This document shows positions 11,324-20,733 of a stretch of DNA of 64,000 bases, in pieces. How positions within the stretch are numbered: position 1 is the first letter of the stretch; each line of letters starts with the position of its first letter. A model generated the notes under the pieces. That model had not been told where the DNA came from, did no database searches, and saw nothing but the letters and a program-made list of their open reading frames with translations. The DNA is from Salisapilia sapeloensis (lineage: Eukaryota > Oomycota > Peronosporomycetes > Peronosporales > Salisapiliaceae), in contig JAADVB010000029.1 in NCBI GenBank assembly GCA_023334545.1, positions 1-64,000 of the forward strand, read 5' to 3'. Position numbers and translations under genes: made by a program.

Positions 11324-11731
11324 AAGTCGTGGTCTTATTATTTTGTTCCAAGCGTAGGAAAGGCACGAAGCTTGTTCGTTGCCACATGGAATACACGACC
11401 AGTAACGTTTTTGTTTTCCTTATCCCATCTTCACTCCCAATGGTTTCCATCTACACAACAAACTACCTTTACCCTCGTCATGACGAAATATCATACATGC
11501 ATGCCCTTGAAATCTGTAGATAGGAAGGAGATGATAGCTAGTAGAGATGAGAGAAGGATAGAAACGGATGCAAAAGGAAGTACACGATATTTAGCCCAAC
11601 TGACAGCCGAAGCTGTGCTCTTCAGTTTGTATTTCTTGGAATATGCGCCCGACATGTTCATTTACCGATGCCAAAGTTACTTTTCATGCATGCATAAAAA
11701 GCAGCTTACTACCAAAGAAAAGGAATGTGGC
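11324..11731. other. Intergenic, convergent 3' regions
   Basis: This lies between the stop of the ferric-reductase gene (+) and the stop of eL33 (-). It is expected to hold both 3' UTRs and polyadenylation signals. I see no gene. A long plus-strand frame (11372-12049) crosses it but mainly runs antisense to eL33 and is rejected. Confidence 0.5.
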
Positions 11732-12124
11732 TTAGACGCGGCTCGGGTAGAGCATGACGCGAACGCTGGCGCTGATGGCCGACGGCGGGAGGTTGCGCGT
11801 GAACTTGGCGCGAACGACACCGTTGTTACCGTGGGCACGGCAGACCTTGCCCCAGATCACACGGAACTTGCTGCCGTTCTTGGCAGACTTGCCCTTGTAG
11901 ATGTAGGCGATCTTCTTACCGAGGTAAAAGTCCACGTCGTTCTTGTCCTGGAGACCCTGGATCTTGATCAACGCAGTGTGGTTGTACTGCGTGTGGAGGT
12001 TGCTACAGAATCAAACGTAAGCTACAACACTTTATATCGTATAAACTAGAAAAACACACCGCTTGTAGCCAAGGAACACTCCTTTGACGTAGAGGCGAGT
12101 AGGCTGACCGGTTTTAGCGACCAT
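11732..12124 (-). CDS. RPL35A: 60S ribosomal protein eL33 (L35a)
   Basis: Two coding exons (12060-12124 and 11732-12002) splice in frame to 111 residues, the normal eL33 size. The start MVAKTGQPTRLYVKGVFLG and the segment RVIWGKVCRAHGNNGVVRAKF are characteristic of the family, and the end NLPPSAISASVRVMLYPS is the standard C-terminus. It is a structural protein of the large ribosomal subunit. The 57-nt intron has a GTGTGT donor, one of only three non-GTA donors in the window. A further intron in the 5' UTR is likely (separate entry). Confidence 0.95.
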
Positions 12125-12137
12125 GGTAAATAAATTC

Positions 12138-12270
12138 CTGTGCACAGAGGACGTTAGCAAGGTATCACTAGCGATGCAGTCCATGACGTGGTCATGGGGA
12201 CAGCCGCAGAGAGAAGCTCTCGGTCTGAATTGCCACCCATGGGACTGAAAGTCGAGAAAGGTAGACGTAC
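12138..12270 (-). other. Probable 5'-UTR intron of eL33
   Basis: Thirteen bases upstream of the eL33 ATG is a strong 3' splice site (CTGTGCACAG) preceded by a CTAAC branch-point-like site. A matching GTACGT donor lies 133 bases upstream. If spliced, a promoter-proximal motif shared with eL27 (12303-12320) moves to about 45 nt from the ATG, close to its position in eL27. Inferred; cDNA would decide. Confidence 0.45.
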
Positions 12271-12302
12271 CAGTCGGTTGAATAGCACGAGCGAAGGACT
12301 AG

Positions 12303-12320
12303 TGAATAAGCTCTTGGGCT
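12303..12320 (-). promoter_or_regulatory. Motif shared by two ribosomal-protein 5' regions (eL33 copy)
   Basis: On the minus strand this reads AGCCCAAGAGCTTATTCA. A near copy, AGCCCAAGCTCTTATCA, lies just upstream of eL27 at 13395-13411. Both precede genes on the same strand. It may be a transcription start element or a ribosomal-protein-specific promoter motif; with two copies this is suggestive only. Confidence 0.35.
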
Positions 12321-12748
12321 GTTCAAAATGTCCTGCAGCCAGTGATTGGAGCGGAGAGGTTGAGACGATACCAGACGCTGCCGGCCACATGGTCCACTCG
12401 AACTGGTACCGCGTACCATACGTGAACCACCTGACTTCCACCGCGTCCTCTGCCTTTGCTGGCATTCGATCCTACGGTCTACCAAGTAGCTCTTAATAGA
12501 AGAAGAGAGTACGTGTGGTGTACTGTCGTGTGTTTTCTTATTTTTAGACGGAAGACTGTGTATGGAGTATATAGATTTTGTACGGGATGTTATCGACTAT
12601 CTGTAGTGGCACTTTAATGGATCAGAAGAAAGGAAGAGGATAACAAGAGATCGGAACTGGAAGGTTGCCATGCTCTGTTCATCTTATTTAGCCCTGCAAA
12701 CGAATGCGTCGACGATCAAGCACCGAGATTCAAATGGGTCTACACAGC

Positions 12749-13368
12749 TTAGAAGCGGAGCTTCTTGAAGAAGAAGTTAACACCAGCAGCCTTCTTCTCG
12801 GACTTGATGTCGGCCTGGTTCTGGTAGCTATTGAAATAGATAGAGATTAGTCTTGTATTTCTACAAGAGACGTATATCAGGTGGACGTACCGCTCCTCGA
12901 AGACCTTCTTGATGGTCTTGCGAGACTCGACGCGCTTGTCCTGGTCGTTCATGACCTCATCGTCGAGGACCTTCTTCAGGTCGATGTCCGCCACATAACG
13001 CGTAGGCATGATGTGGTTGTAGTTGACGTACTTGACGAACGGCTTGACCTTGGTCTTCTTTTCCACCTTCTTCTTGCTCATGGCACGCGTAACCTTCTGC
13101 GGGTAGCGGTCAATGCCAGCAACTATTCATTACCACATCAATTCCTCTGCTATAAAGCCACACTCCATCGCAATATAAACATACCGATGCAGTGACCAAA
13201 CTTGCGGTCGCCACGGCCTTCGTCAAAGGTCTTGACAACAATAGCCTTGCGGCCGGCGTATCGGCCGTTCAGCATCACGACCACCTTCCCTTGCTTCACA
13301 CTACCATGACATTCACATCAATATCTCTAGAGGACCATACGCATGTCTCCTATAGCTTACATTCCCAT
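12749..13368 (-). CDS. RPL27: 60S ribosomal protein eL27
   Basis: Four exons (13361-13368, 13185-13300, 12891-13122, 12749-12827) give 144 residues in frame. The first coding exon is only 8 nt and encodes Met-Gly plus two bases of the third codon. The body shows the family phrases GRYAGRKAIVVK, GHCIVAGIDRYP, YNHIMPTRY and the C-terminal FFFKKLRF. It is a structural protein of the large ribosomal subunit. The tiny exon was chosen because it supplies the only ATG that restores the MG-x-V-K-x-G-K start of eL27, with clean GTAAGC and TAG sites flanking a 60-nt intron. Confidence 0.93.
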
Positions 13369-13394
13369 GGTGCTTTGTAAGACGCAGTTCCTTT

Positions 13395-13411
13395 TGATAA
13401 GAGCTTGGGCT
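13395..13411 (-). promoter_or_regulatory. Motif shared by two ribosomal-protein 5' regions (eL27 copy)
   Basis: The minus-strand sequence AGCCCAAGCTCTTATCA lies 27-43 bases upstream of the eL27 ATG. It matches the element in front of eL33 with small internal differences. No second experimental line supports it. Confidence 0.35.
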
Positions 13412-13549
13412 TTGCTACACCATTCCGTACAGCCATTCACTTTTCAGCCGTTTTCCACCAATCATCAGCACATCCATCCAATCATTTGCACCAATGAAAG
13501 AATCATGAGAAAATCTTGAAACGATGTAGCTGCTATTCCCGATTATCTC

Positions 13550-16135
13550 CTACTCGTCGTCGTCTTCATTCTCGTCAAGCGACCCGAGGATCTCTCGACG
13601 ACCTCTTTCTTCCAACATACCACACATCTCATCGACACCACTTGCAGAGATCTGATTCGCATCCAGCTCTAACAACGTCAGTTTTGGACACTTGAGACAC
13701 ACTTGACTCACAAGTGCCACTGCTCCATTCTTGGTAATCTCGTTCCCGATAAACGATAGAGACGTTAGCGTTGAGAGACTGGAGCTTCCTAAAGCTTCCG
13801 CAAATGCACTCAATCCATCAGATGTGACTTCATTCTCATCCAACGCAAGTGTCTCCATCCGCAATTGCTTCTTCACGAACGTCGTCACGACCTCGAGTCC
13901 TTCATCCTCCAATTCATTGCCAGATAGATCCAAATGCACAAGCTGGATATCAGCATTCTCCAATGCATCCACAAGTAACTTGACACCTTCAATCCCAAGT
14001 CCAGCATCACGCAGTTTCAACGTCATCAAGTCCTTTTGATGATGAAGCGCATCCGCCAGGAACGCTGCACCTTCACCGCCAAACGAACAATCACTTAAAT
14101 CCAACGATTGGAGACGTCGCAAGTGTTTCCCAATACTCCTAGCCATCTCTGCACTTGCTTCTTCACCAGCCCTAGCACTCGCAAAGCGTAGGAAGCGTAG
14201 CTCCGGTGTCGTATGCAGGACATTTGCAATCGCGAGACAACCATCCGCTCCACTCATGTTGTTATAAAAGTGGAACTCTTCTAAAGGAGCTTTGTTCTGG
14301 ACGATCACTTCGTCTGCAATGACTTGCGCGGCTGCAGCAGAGATACCATTATTGCAGAAGAGGAGACGACGGAGGTTTGGTTGCGGGATCAAGAGTTGGA
14401 AGCATGCTCGCACCCCTTTTTCGCCCAAAGCGTTGTCACTTAAATCGATCTCATCCAGTTCCTGACCATGCAGTGGCGCACATAACGTCTCTAGCACACG
14501 CAACGCTTCAGCTTCTGGTCGACCGGCAATGACGTCGGCAAAGTCAGCAACTTTCAGACCGCTAAGACGTGAAAGCAAGTGCTTAGCAATCACTTGCGCA
14601 CCGCCTTCCGTGTAGCTTTTACCACGTAGTGAGACAGAGTCAAAGTGCAAGCGAGATGTAGCGTCTAGTTCCACTGCAGCTTCCGTCAATAGAGCTCGTG
14701 CACGATCTTCATCAACGACTTCTCTTTCCGAATTGACAAAGGAAAAGGAACCACTAATGGGTTCACTCACGAGCGACAAGTTCTTTTCCAACATACTTCC
14801 CAAGTCGTCCATCGGTGAGGAACCTGGGAGAACAGTGGTGGAAATGGCAGACAGAGAAGCTGTCTCCATATCTTCACTAACGCTTTCCATATCCTCTTCA
14901 CTTTCCTCTCCATCTTCATCATTATCTTCCAATGATCCAAGGACATCACTCTTCCCCGCTTTTTCTAACTTGGACATGATACTCGAGATACCATTCGAAG
15001 AGATTGCGTTCCCATCCATCTCCAATGACGTAAAGTTCGGCTTCTGGAGGATCGCGTCGACAATCGCGACGGCACCAGATGTACCGATCTCATTTACATT
15101 CAACACTAGTTTGTCCAAGTTGGGACTACTCGTCTTGATCGCACTCGCCAAGGTACGAGCTCCTTTGCTTTCAATCTCGTTCTCTTCTGCTTGGAGCACA
15201 CGCAAGCCGACACATTTCTGAATGACTAAGGCCACGGACATCATGCCGTCCGGTGTCAAGTCATTGCCAGAAACGTCCAGCGACATGAGGTTGCTGCACG
15301 TATCGGCCAAGGCAGTCGCAATCGCATCCATGCCTCCGTCCTCGACACTTGCGTCACGTAGATTGAGCGACATCAAGTCGCGCATGCCTTCTACAGCCTT
15401 GGCAATCGCAACTCCACCTTCCTCTTTGAACGTATTGTCGCTCAAGTCTAGCTTCTCTAAGTGGTACAGACCAGCCAAGGCCTTGGCAAATGCCAAACTA
15501 CCTTCTCTCTGGGCTCTCGTGGCAGAGAAACGGAGGTCTCGTAGCTCTGGAGATAACGGGAGTAGCTTCGCTAGAGCTTTCGCACCGCCATCGCCACTCA
15601 TGTTATTGTAAAAGTGGAAGAGCTGGAGCTTGGTCGGTGTCTCAGTACCACGGAAGAGCAGCACTTCATCCACAATGACTTCCGCAGCAGCGGCTGAGAT
15701 GCCATTGTTACAGAAATACAGCTCTTTTAAGTGAGCTTGTTCCTGGATCAGTCCAAAGCAAGCACGAACACCTTTTTCACCAAGCGCATTGTCACTCAGA
15801 TCAATATGTTCGAGCTGTTTGCACGATGCGAGGGCGTCACAGAGCTGTTGCAGCACCTGCAGTGCTTCATCTTCCGGTCTCCCAGCAATAATGTCAGCGA
15901 AATCCACATGCGTAAGGTTTTTAAAGGCATCTAGCTCTTGCAAACGCTGGAAGAAGGATGCAAGGATCTGCGCAGCTTCCAACGTATAGCTCTTATTACG
16001 AAGTGAAATGTGGGTAAAGGACGGGGGAGTCGCGTCCGACAGGATTGAGTCATACGGAGCAAGCAACTCTCGAGCTCTGTCAGCTGACACGAGCTCCCTA
16101 TCACCCGATAAGGATAACAACGTCGATCCGTCCAT
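13550..16135 (-). CDS. RANGAP: Ran GTPase-activating protein with two tandem RanGAP units
   Basis: One uninterrupted 861-residue frame contains two complete RanGAP leucine-rich-repeat units: about 14-410 and 470-861. Each has the plant/protist RanGAP order: an Lxx-K/N-SY segment, FAD(I/V)IAGRPE, LSDNALGEKGVRA, FCNNGISAAAA, HFYNNMSG, LRDLRF or LRFLRF, further LRRs, and an LGSL-acidic tail. The GRPE arginine (R86 in unit 1) corresponds to the catalytic Arg of yeast Rna1 and is present in both units, as is the NNG asparagine. A ~60-residue acidic/Ser linker separates them. RanGAP stimulates GTP hydrolysis by Ran and sets the cytosolic side of nuclear transport. No WPP or SUMO-target domain is seen. 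Normal RanGAPs carry one such unit, so this is an intragenic duplication. Confidence 0.92.
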   Translation of the reverse strand: MDGSTLLSLSGDRELVSADRARELLAPYDSILSDATPPSFTHISLRNKSYTLEAAQILASFFQRLQELDAFKNLTHVDFADIIAGRPEDEALQVLQQLCDALASCKQLEHIDLSDNALGEKGVRACFGLIQEQAHLKELYFCNNGISAAAAEVIVDEVLLFRGTETPTKLQLFHFYNNMSGDGGAKALAKLLPLSPELRDLRFSATRAQREGSLAFAKALAGLYHLEKLDLSDNTFKEEGGVAIAKAVEGMRDLMSLNLRDASVEDGGMDAIATALADTCSNLMSLDVSGNDLTPDGMMSVALVIQKCVGLRVLQAEENEIESKGARTLASAIKTSSPNLDKLVLNVNEIGTSGAVAIVDAILQKPNFTSLEMDGNAISSNGISSIMSKLEKAGKSDVLGSLEDNDEDGEESEEDMESVSEDMETASLSAISTTVLPGSSPMDDLGSMLEKNLSLVSEPISGSFSFVNSEREVVDEDRARALLTEAAVELDATSRLHFDSVSLRGKSYTEGGAQVIAKHLLSRLSGLKVADFADVIAGRPEAEALRVLETLCAPLHGQELDEIDLSDNALGEKGVRACFQLLIPQPNLRRLLFCNNGISAAAAQVIADEVIVQNKAPLEEFHFYNNMSGADGCLAIANVLHTTPELRFLRFASARAGEEASAEMARSIGKHLRRLQSLDLSDCSFGGEGAAFLADALHHQKDLMTLKLRDAGLGIEGVKLLVDALENADIQLVHLDLSGNELEDEGLEVVTTFVKKQLRMETLALDENEVTSDGLSAFAEALGSSSLSTLTSLSFIGNEITKNGAVALVSQVCLKCPKLTLLELDANQISASGVDEMCGMLEERGRREILGSLDENEDDDE

Positions 16136-16159
16136 TCAAGTAGCTTCCTCTTGTTTTTC

Positions 16160-16166
16160 GAAATGA
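16160..16166 (-). promoter_or_regulatory. Oomycete initiator-like element upstream of RanGAP
   Basis: The minus-strand sequence TCATTTC, followed by GAAAAACAAG, lies 25-31 bases upstream of the RanGAP ATG. It matches the TCATTYY core of the initiator described for oomycete promoters. Single short match, so only suggestive. Confidence 0.35.
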
Positions 16167-16229
16167 GTCAAAGAAAAGAAAACAGAAATCTTTTGTTATA
16201 TGCAAATGACGTCCTACTTTGTCTTCCAC

Positions 16230-16897
16230 TTAGTCGAAATCGATACTACGTCGTAGCTCTTGCATATACCCTCGAAGCAAGTCACGCACTTGGAGGAATG
16301 TAGCACAGCTCAAGATCGATGTAGATTCTACATTAGGTACGTTAGGTACATCCTATAAAGTGATTGACAAGCATAAGTACCTCCGTCCGTCGCATCGTCG
16401 GATTCGTAACTGCAAAAGCCGTATTGTTCCTGATAGTAATCCACACCAAAGAAGATGGCGACGAGCACGAGGATGAATAACAACGTGTACAAGGGGATGA
16501 CGATGAAAAGCTGCTTTAGCTGGTCACGACGCACACGCTCGGCCTCTTGCTCCGCAACTTTAGCCAGGTGTTCCTCCCGTTCATTCAAAAGCTCCTTTAG
16601 TTCGTCGGAAACGGCCGTCTCATCCTCACTGCTATCATGTTCACTCTCGGTGGCATCTGACTCATCGTCAGAACTCGAGTTCGCGACAAAGTCCGAATCG
16701 TCTTCTTCTTCTGGAAACTCGAGCGACCGGAGCGGCTTATCTGCCACGTACATGCCCGAGGCACGTACTGGTTGGGAGGTAGTAGACGTCGTTTGAACTA
16801 TATGGGTCTCACGGATGACGTATCCAGTGGTGCCAGCGGCTTCCGTAGTGCCAGTAGACCACTCTTGGACCTCTGCCTGCTCCTCTGCAGGTGTCAT
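16230..16897 (-). CDS. Acidic protein with one transmembrane helix, unknown function
   Basis: Two exons (16381-16897 and 16230-16327) give 204 residues. The N-terminal half is Ser/Asp/Glu-rich and probably disordered. A charged coiled-coil stretch (ELLNEREEHLAKVAEQEAER) precedes one strong TM helix (LFIVIPLYTLLFILVLVAIFF). A short tail follows. The 53-nt intron (16328-16380) is proposed because skipping it adds a plausible charged C-terminus (RDLLRGYMQELRRSIDF) in place of a short odd one that ends inside intron-like sequence. The open frame continues upstream to a TTG at 16939, but ATG 16897 is the first Met. I recognise no family; it could be a tail-anchored or single-pass endomembrane protein. 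Confidence 0.6.
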
Positions 16898-17007
16898 CGG
16901 CTGCTCCGGTGTGTTCTCCACGCTTGTCGTCGCAGTCAAGTATGCGCTCGACGTTTTCCTATTGCAAATGAATAAATACTTTTACAAACTTAAAGATGAC
17001 TAGACGC

Positions 17008-17428
17008 CTACGTTAGTATCTCTCGAGCAATGTCATCTCCTTCCAAGGTTTCTGTGGACGTAGTCGGCTCTTCGACACTCTGCTGTACCCACGCCGAGTA
17101 GACCCTCTTCTAGTTCCAAGCACACGCGTCACTCATTTGAACGATACACGTATCTAATTCTATATAATACATTCGCAGCATCCTCCATAGACCCACTAAG
17201 CAATGCTTTGGACGTCCCAGCATTCGCAACGGACATATCGGCCGTCACGGACGGCTGCGGCCCAGTCGTCGTCCGAGCGACCTTTGTCTTGGGCTCCGTG
17301 TCATCCGACTCATGGAACTTGCGCTTGCTCGAGTTTTCATTCGAGTGACGCGCCACAGCTTCGTCTACACGCTTACGCCGAGCTTCCTCCGCCTCTTGCT
17401 TCGCCTGCGCCAGCTTCGATGACGCCAT
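17008..17428 (-). CDS. Small charged protein, unknown function
   Basis: Two exons (17171-17428 and 17008-17109) give 119 residues. The N-terminus is a Lys/Ala/Glu-rich helix (KLAQAKQEAEEARRKRVDEA), followed by a basic SSKRKF segment, a Thr/Pro-rich middle and an acidic end (EGDDIAREILT). The 61-nt intron has GTATTA and CTAG ends, and the joined frame is longer and more regular than the read-through. The composition suggests a nuclear or adaptor protein, but no domain is recognised. It sits between two minus-strand genes with separate promoters. Confidence 0.6.
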
Positions 17429-17495
17429 CTCGTTTTCGTGCGTTTTTGGTTTTTAAAATCGCAATTTGAACTCTTTTTGGTTTTAAAAATGTTGT

Positions 17496-18875
17496 TTAAA
17501 TCGCTCTATGACGCGTTGTCAATCGTGAGATGACTTCAACGTCTGAAACTAGTGCTTGGACAGTCGAGTTGATACCGGCACCAGTGCCAGATAGAAGGAG
17601 TGGTTCTGGAAAGCCCCTGGTGTGAATCTCAATTGCATTCTCTGTGCCTGTAGATAGTTAGTAGTTGCTTTAAAATTAGAGAGAAGGAATGTACGTTGTG
17701 TGGTCGCAAAAATGCTGTCACTTGGCACAGCGGCGAGTCCCACGTGAATCTTGCCGGTAGACGAGATGGTGCCAAGGTAGGTGAGTTTGCAGTCATTTGC
17801 GACAGCATCGGCTACTTTTGAGTCGAAGCCTGAGTCTAGCTGTGACACTTGGTCTAAGAACGTGTCTACAGGTAGAGACAGCATCTCAGATGGGATCAAT
17901 TCTTCCGTCTCGACGTCCTTTGTCTCGACATTCCATCCAATTTCCCGTGCCATAATAACCATTTTTCGAACAACGTCAGCTCCCTATTTACATTTATTGG
18001 TAAGAGCTACCTACAAAAAGAATATACAACCACTACGTACCGACAAGTCCTCTCGAGGATCGGACTCGGTGACGCCAGCGTTCATAGCTGACTTTAGCGC
18101 CTCACTAAAGCTCTTTTCACTACTCCAAGCATGGTGTTAATGCTATAGATACACATTTTATCCACATTCTCCTATACTTGTTCATTTCATCCAGGATGTG
18201 GCACATGGTACCACTGAGACTGCCACGTATCGAGTAGATCGTGTCCTCTGCATCGACTAATCGGCGTAACACGGTCATCACTGGCAACCCCGCGCCAACA
18301 GTAGCTTCATAACGTACAAGTAGCGATCGGTTTTCATCCGAAGAATCATCTCTCGTCAGGCTTTGATACGACTCTAGATCTCCTGCTAATGGGACTTTAT
18401 TGGCAAAGACAAGACCAACTTCATCGCAACTAGATCGAGCACGAACTAAACTGGATGAAATACTGTCATCTGATGTGCAGTCAATGATAATGTATCGATC
18501 ACATGCTCCACTTTCGATCAAATAGTCGACTGGTATTGCAGCGTACTCTGCCTCTGCAGCATGCTCGCTTTGCCAATCTCGCAAAGTTCCACGTTTAGAT
18601 GCTTTCCATGTTGCAATGGATTCTAATTGATTGCCATCAAAACCTTCCAATGCATGTACAAACCCTTTTGAGTCACCAATCGCGACCACGACCTTATCCT
18701 TTCGCTTCGCAAGAGCTCGTACCAATTGACATCCAACGCTTCCCATTCCAACGACAACAATTCCAACTTTGATCTTTCTTACACTGTCATCTTGCCAGTC
18801 ATCAAGGCGATCAAGCTGACTGCCAAGCAAGAAGCCGATTGCCAATGCCACGGAAGCTACAAGCGTCACCTTCAT
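17496..18875 (-). CDS. Homoserine dehydrogenase with N-terminal hydrophobic segment
   Basis: Four exons (18178-18875, 18041-18119, 17695-17983, 17496-17647) give 405 residues in frame. It shows the Rossmann motif VVGMGSVG, the substrate-site phrase FANKVPLA, GSLSGTMCHILDEMN, and DPREDLSGADVVRKMVI with the catalytic-region Asp and Lys. The end has the conserved NAIEI segment and SGTGAG glycine loop. The enzyme reduces aspartate semialdehyde to homoserine in the threonine/methionine pathway. No aspartokinase or ACT domain is attached. Before the NAD domain is a hydrophobic stretch (VTLVASVALAIGFLLG) that soluble homologs lack; it may be a membrane anchor, a targeting signal, or a sign that the true first exon lies elsewhere. 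Confidence 0.87.
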
Positions 18876-19066
18876 CGACGATCACTTGGCACCGTGCTAG
18901 CTTGTCACTTGTCTATATGCAACTCTCTCCTGTGTACGTGCATCGCATATCTTTCTACGATCTTGGACAGCAGCACCATGCTGCGCACGTCCATTCTTTC
19001 CAGGGATTCCATAAATCATTCCACGCAACGCCCCGTAGCTCTCGGACTGAAATCTAGAAAAGTGAT

Positions 19067-20638
19067 ATGATGCAATCGATCATGAAACTCATCCTCGCGG
19101 CAGCTCTTTACTCATCCGTGTCTGCAGCGACCACAGCCACTGGCGACGTCTTGGTTACCATGCCCATCACTGTCGATGGTAACATGCAAGATTTAAAGCT
19201 CTTGCGTGGAGAAACCGCGGAAGATGCGGCTAGATCTTTTGCCCGATCGCACGGCCTTTTGAACCAAGACGACGATGCCAAGGTCCAACAAGTGATTGAC
19301 CAGCTCTCTAGTCTCCTACGTGACCAGATGAGTCAGATGCAGCAAGAGGAGCCTGCAGAGTCGAGCGAGACGCTTCCACCAGTCGAGATTACGCTACCCG
19401 TCACGGTCGAAGGTTACAGTGGTGAATTGAAAAAGTATCAAGGCGAGACGAGTGAAGCTGCCGTTGAGCGATATCTTTACGCCACTGGCTTCTCTATGGA
19501 CGTCATGCGTCGAGTCTACCCACAACTCCTGACTGCTTTGAACGATCGCTTGCAACAGCAAGCTCCTCGTCAAGAGGTTTTCTCGTTCCCTGTCAGTATC
19601 GACGGCAAGGAAGTTGTCTTCCAGCACTTTGACAATGGCGATCCGACGCAAGAAGCGATCAGTACGCTACAAGCTGCTGGGTATCAAGATCAAGCACAGC
19701 TTGATCGCATGGCACCTCAAGTCGCACAAGAGATCACGAATCGGATCAACGCGCAACAACAACTCGTCGAGGCATTCCAAATGCCGGTTACGCTTGGTGG
19801 TCAGCAGCTTTCGCTAAGTCACTACGAAGGTCTTTCGGCTCAAGATTCTGCACGTCACTTCCTTTCTACCAACAACATCCAGGACGAAGCTACTGTCCAG
19901 GAACTCGTTCCTCAACTCGTACAGATCATCGAGAACCGTGCAACCGAGTTACAGCAGCAAGCAACGCAGCAAGCAACGCAGCCACAACGCTCTCCGTCCG
20001 TTATCTTGCCCATCAGTCTCGGAAACGACCAGCAAGCCATTCTCGAGTACTATGATGGCGATAACATTCAAACCACGGTGATTTCCTTCTTGAACGGTGT
20101 CGGTATGACTGCCGAGGACCCTGCCTTCCAAGGCAACGCTGAAAGACTTGTTGGTATGGTGCAAGAGCGTCTGAATACAGCGCAGGCGAAGGATACTACG
20201 CCACGCACCCCTTTGCTATCACTACCCATCACTCTCAGCGGTGTCACGTACGAGCTCCAATACTATGAAGGACAAGAACCTGGCGCTGTGGCACATACTT
20301 TCTGCAATGAAAAGTATAACGCTCTAGCGCGCGAGTTGGCAACTGCATTCGACGGCAACCAAGTGGCGGAGTGCTCCAACGTGATCCAAAACACCATCAC
20401 TCAACGTCTCTCTGGTAACCAACAATCTGGTGAACCAACGTCCGAGGCGCCGAAGAAAGGAGATCTGCTCTTTACGGTCGACATCAACTTTGGTGAAGGC
20501 AATACGGTTCCGATGGAAGTGCATCGTAATGAACGCCCGGAAGATATTGCGAAAGCCTTCTGTAAGCAGCACAATGTGGATGAAAGTAACATCCCAGTGC
20601 TCGTGCAAGCGATTGAGAAGCAGCTCCAAGCCAACTAA
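19067..20638 (+). CDS. Secreted protein of seven degenerate ~65-residue repeats
   Basis: Intronless, 523 residues. A signal peptide (MKLILAAALYSSVSA, cleavage near residue 20) is followed by seven related units starting near residues 26, 104, 165, 227, 300, 376 and 460. Each begins with a short strand pattern (LPITV-G or MPVTL-G), then a Y/F-x-G turn, an acidic helix, and ends with a helix such as LxxxLxxRL. Gln-rich linkers join them. Units 6 and 7 carry Cys residues absent from units 2-5. No TM helix or ER-retention signal is seen, so export is likely. I do not recognise the family and assign no function. Start choice: three in-frame ATGs lie within 16 bases; the third directly precedes the hydrophobic core. 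Confidence 0.8.
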   Translation: MMQSIMKLILAAALYSSVSAATTATGDVLVTMPITVDGNMQDLKLLRGETAEDAARSFARSHGLLNQDDDAKVQQVIDQLSSLLRDQMSQMQQEEPAESSETLPPVEITLPVTVEGYSGELKKYQGETSEAAVERYLYATGFSMDVMRRVYPQLLTALNDRLQQQAPRQEVFSFPVSIDGKEVVFQHFDNGDPTQEAISTLQAAGYQDQAQLDRMAPQVAQEITNRINAQQQLVEAFQMPVTLGGQQLSLSHYEGLSAQDSARHFLSTNNIQDEATVQELVPQLVQIIENRATELQQQATQQATQPQRSPSVILPISLGNDQQAILEYYDGDNIQTTVISFLNGVGMTAEDPAFQGNAERLVGMVQERLNTAQAKDTTPRTPLLSLPITLSGVTYELQYYEGQEPGAVAHTFCNEKYNALARELATAFDGNQVAECSNVIQNTITQRLSGNQQSGEPTSEAPKKGDLLFTVDINFGEGNTVPMEVHRNERPEDIAKAFCKQHNVDESNIPVLVQAIEKQLQAN

Positions 20639-20733
20639 CTTCTTTTCGACATCTACAAGATGGAAAACAATACTCACGAAATGCTCCTTTGATTCCCACT
20701 TTGATACTTAACGCATTCATCCTATCCCTTTTA

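Larger units (their letters stand above)
12125..12748. other. eL33 5' region and eL27 3' region
   Basis: Between the eL33 start and the eL27 stop, both minus strand. It holds the proposed eL33 5'-UTR intron (12138-12270) and promoter, and the eL27 3' UTR. Overlapping frames of about 100 codons exist on both strands (12194-12496 plus, 12154-12465 minus). Neither looks like a known protein, and they occupy the sequence expected to be the ribosomal promoter, so I do not call them. Confidence 0.4.

Noticed and set aside
11372-12049. 225-codon plus-strand frame
   Set aside because: Mostly antisense to eL33 exon 2 and its intron; no protein similarity.
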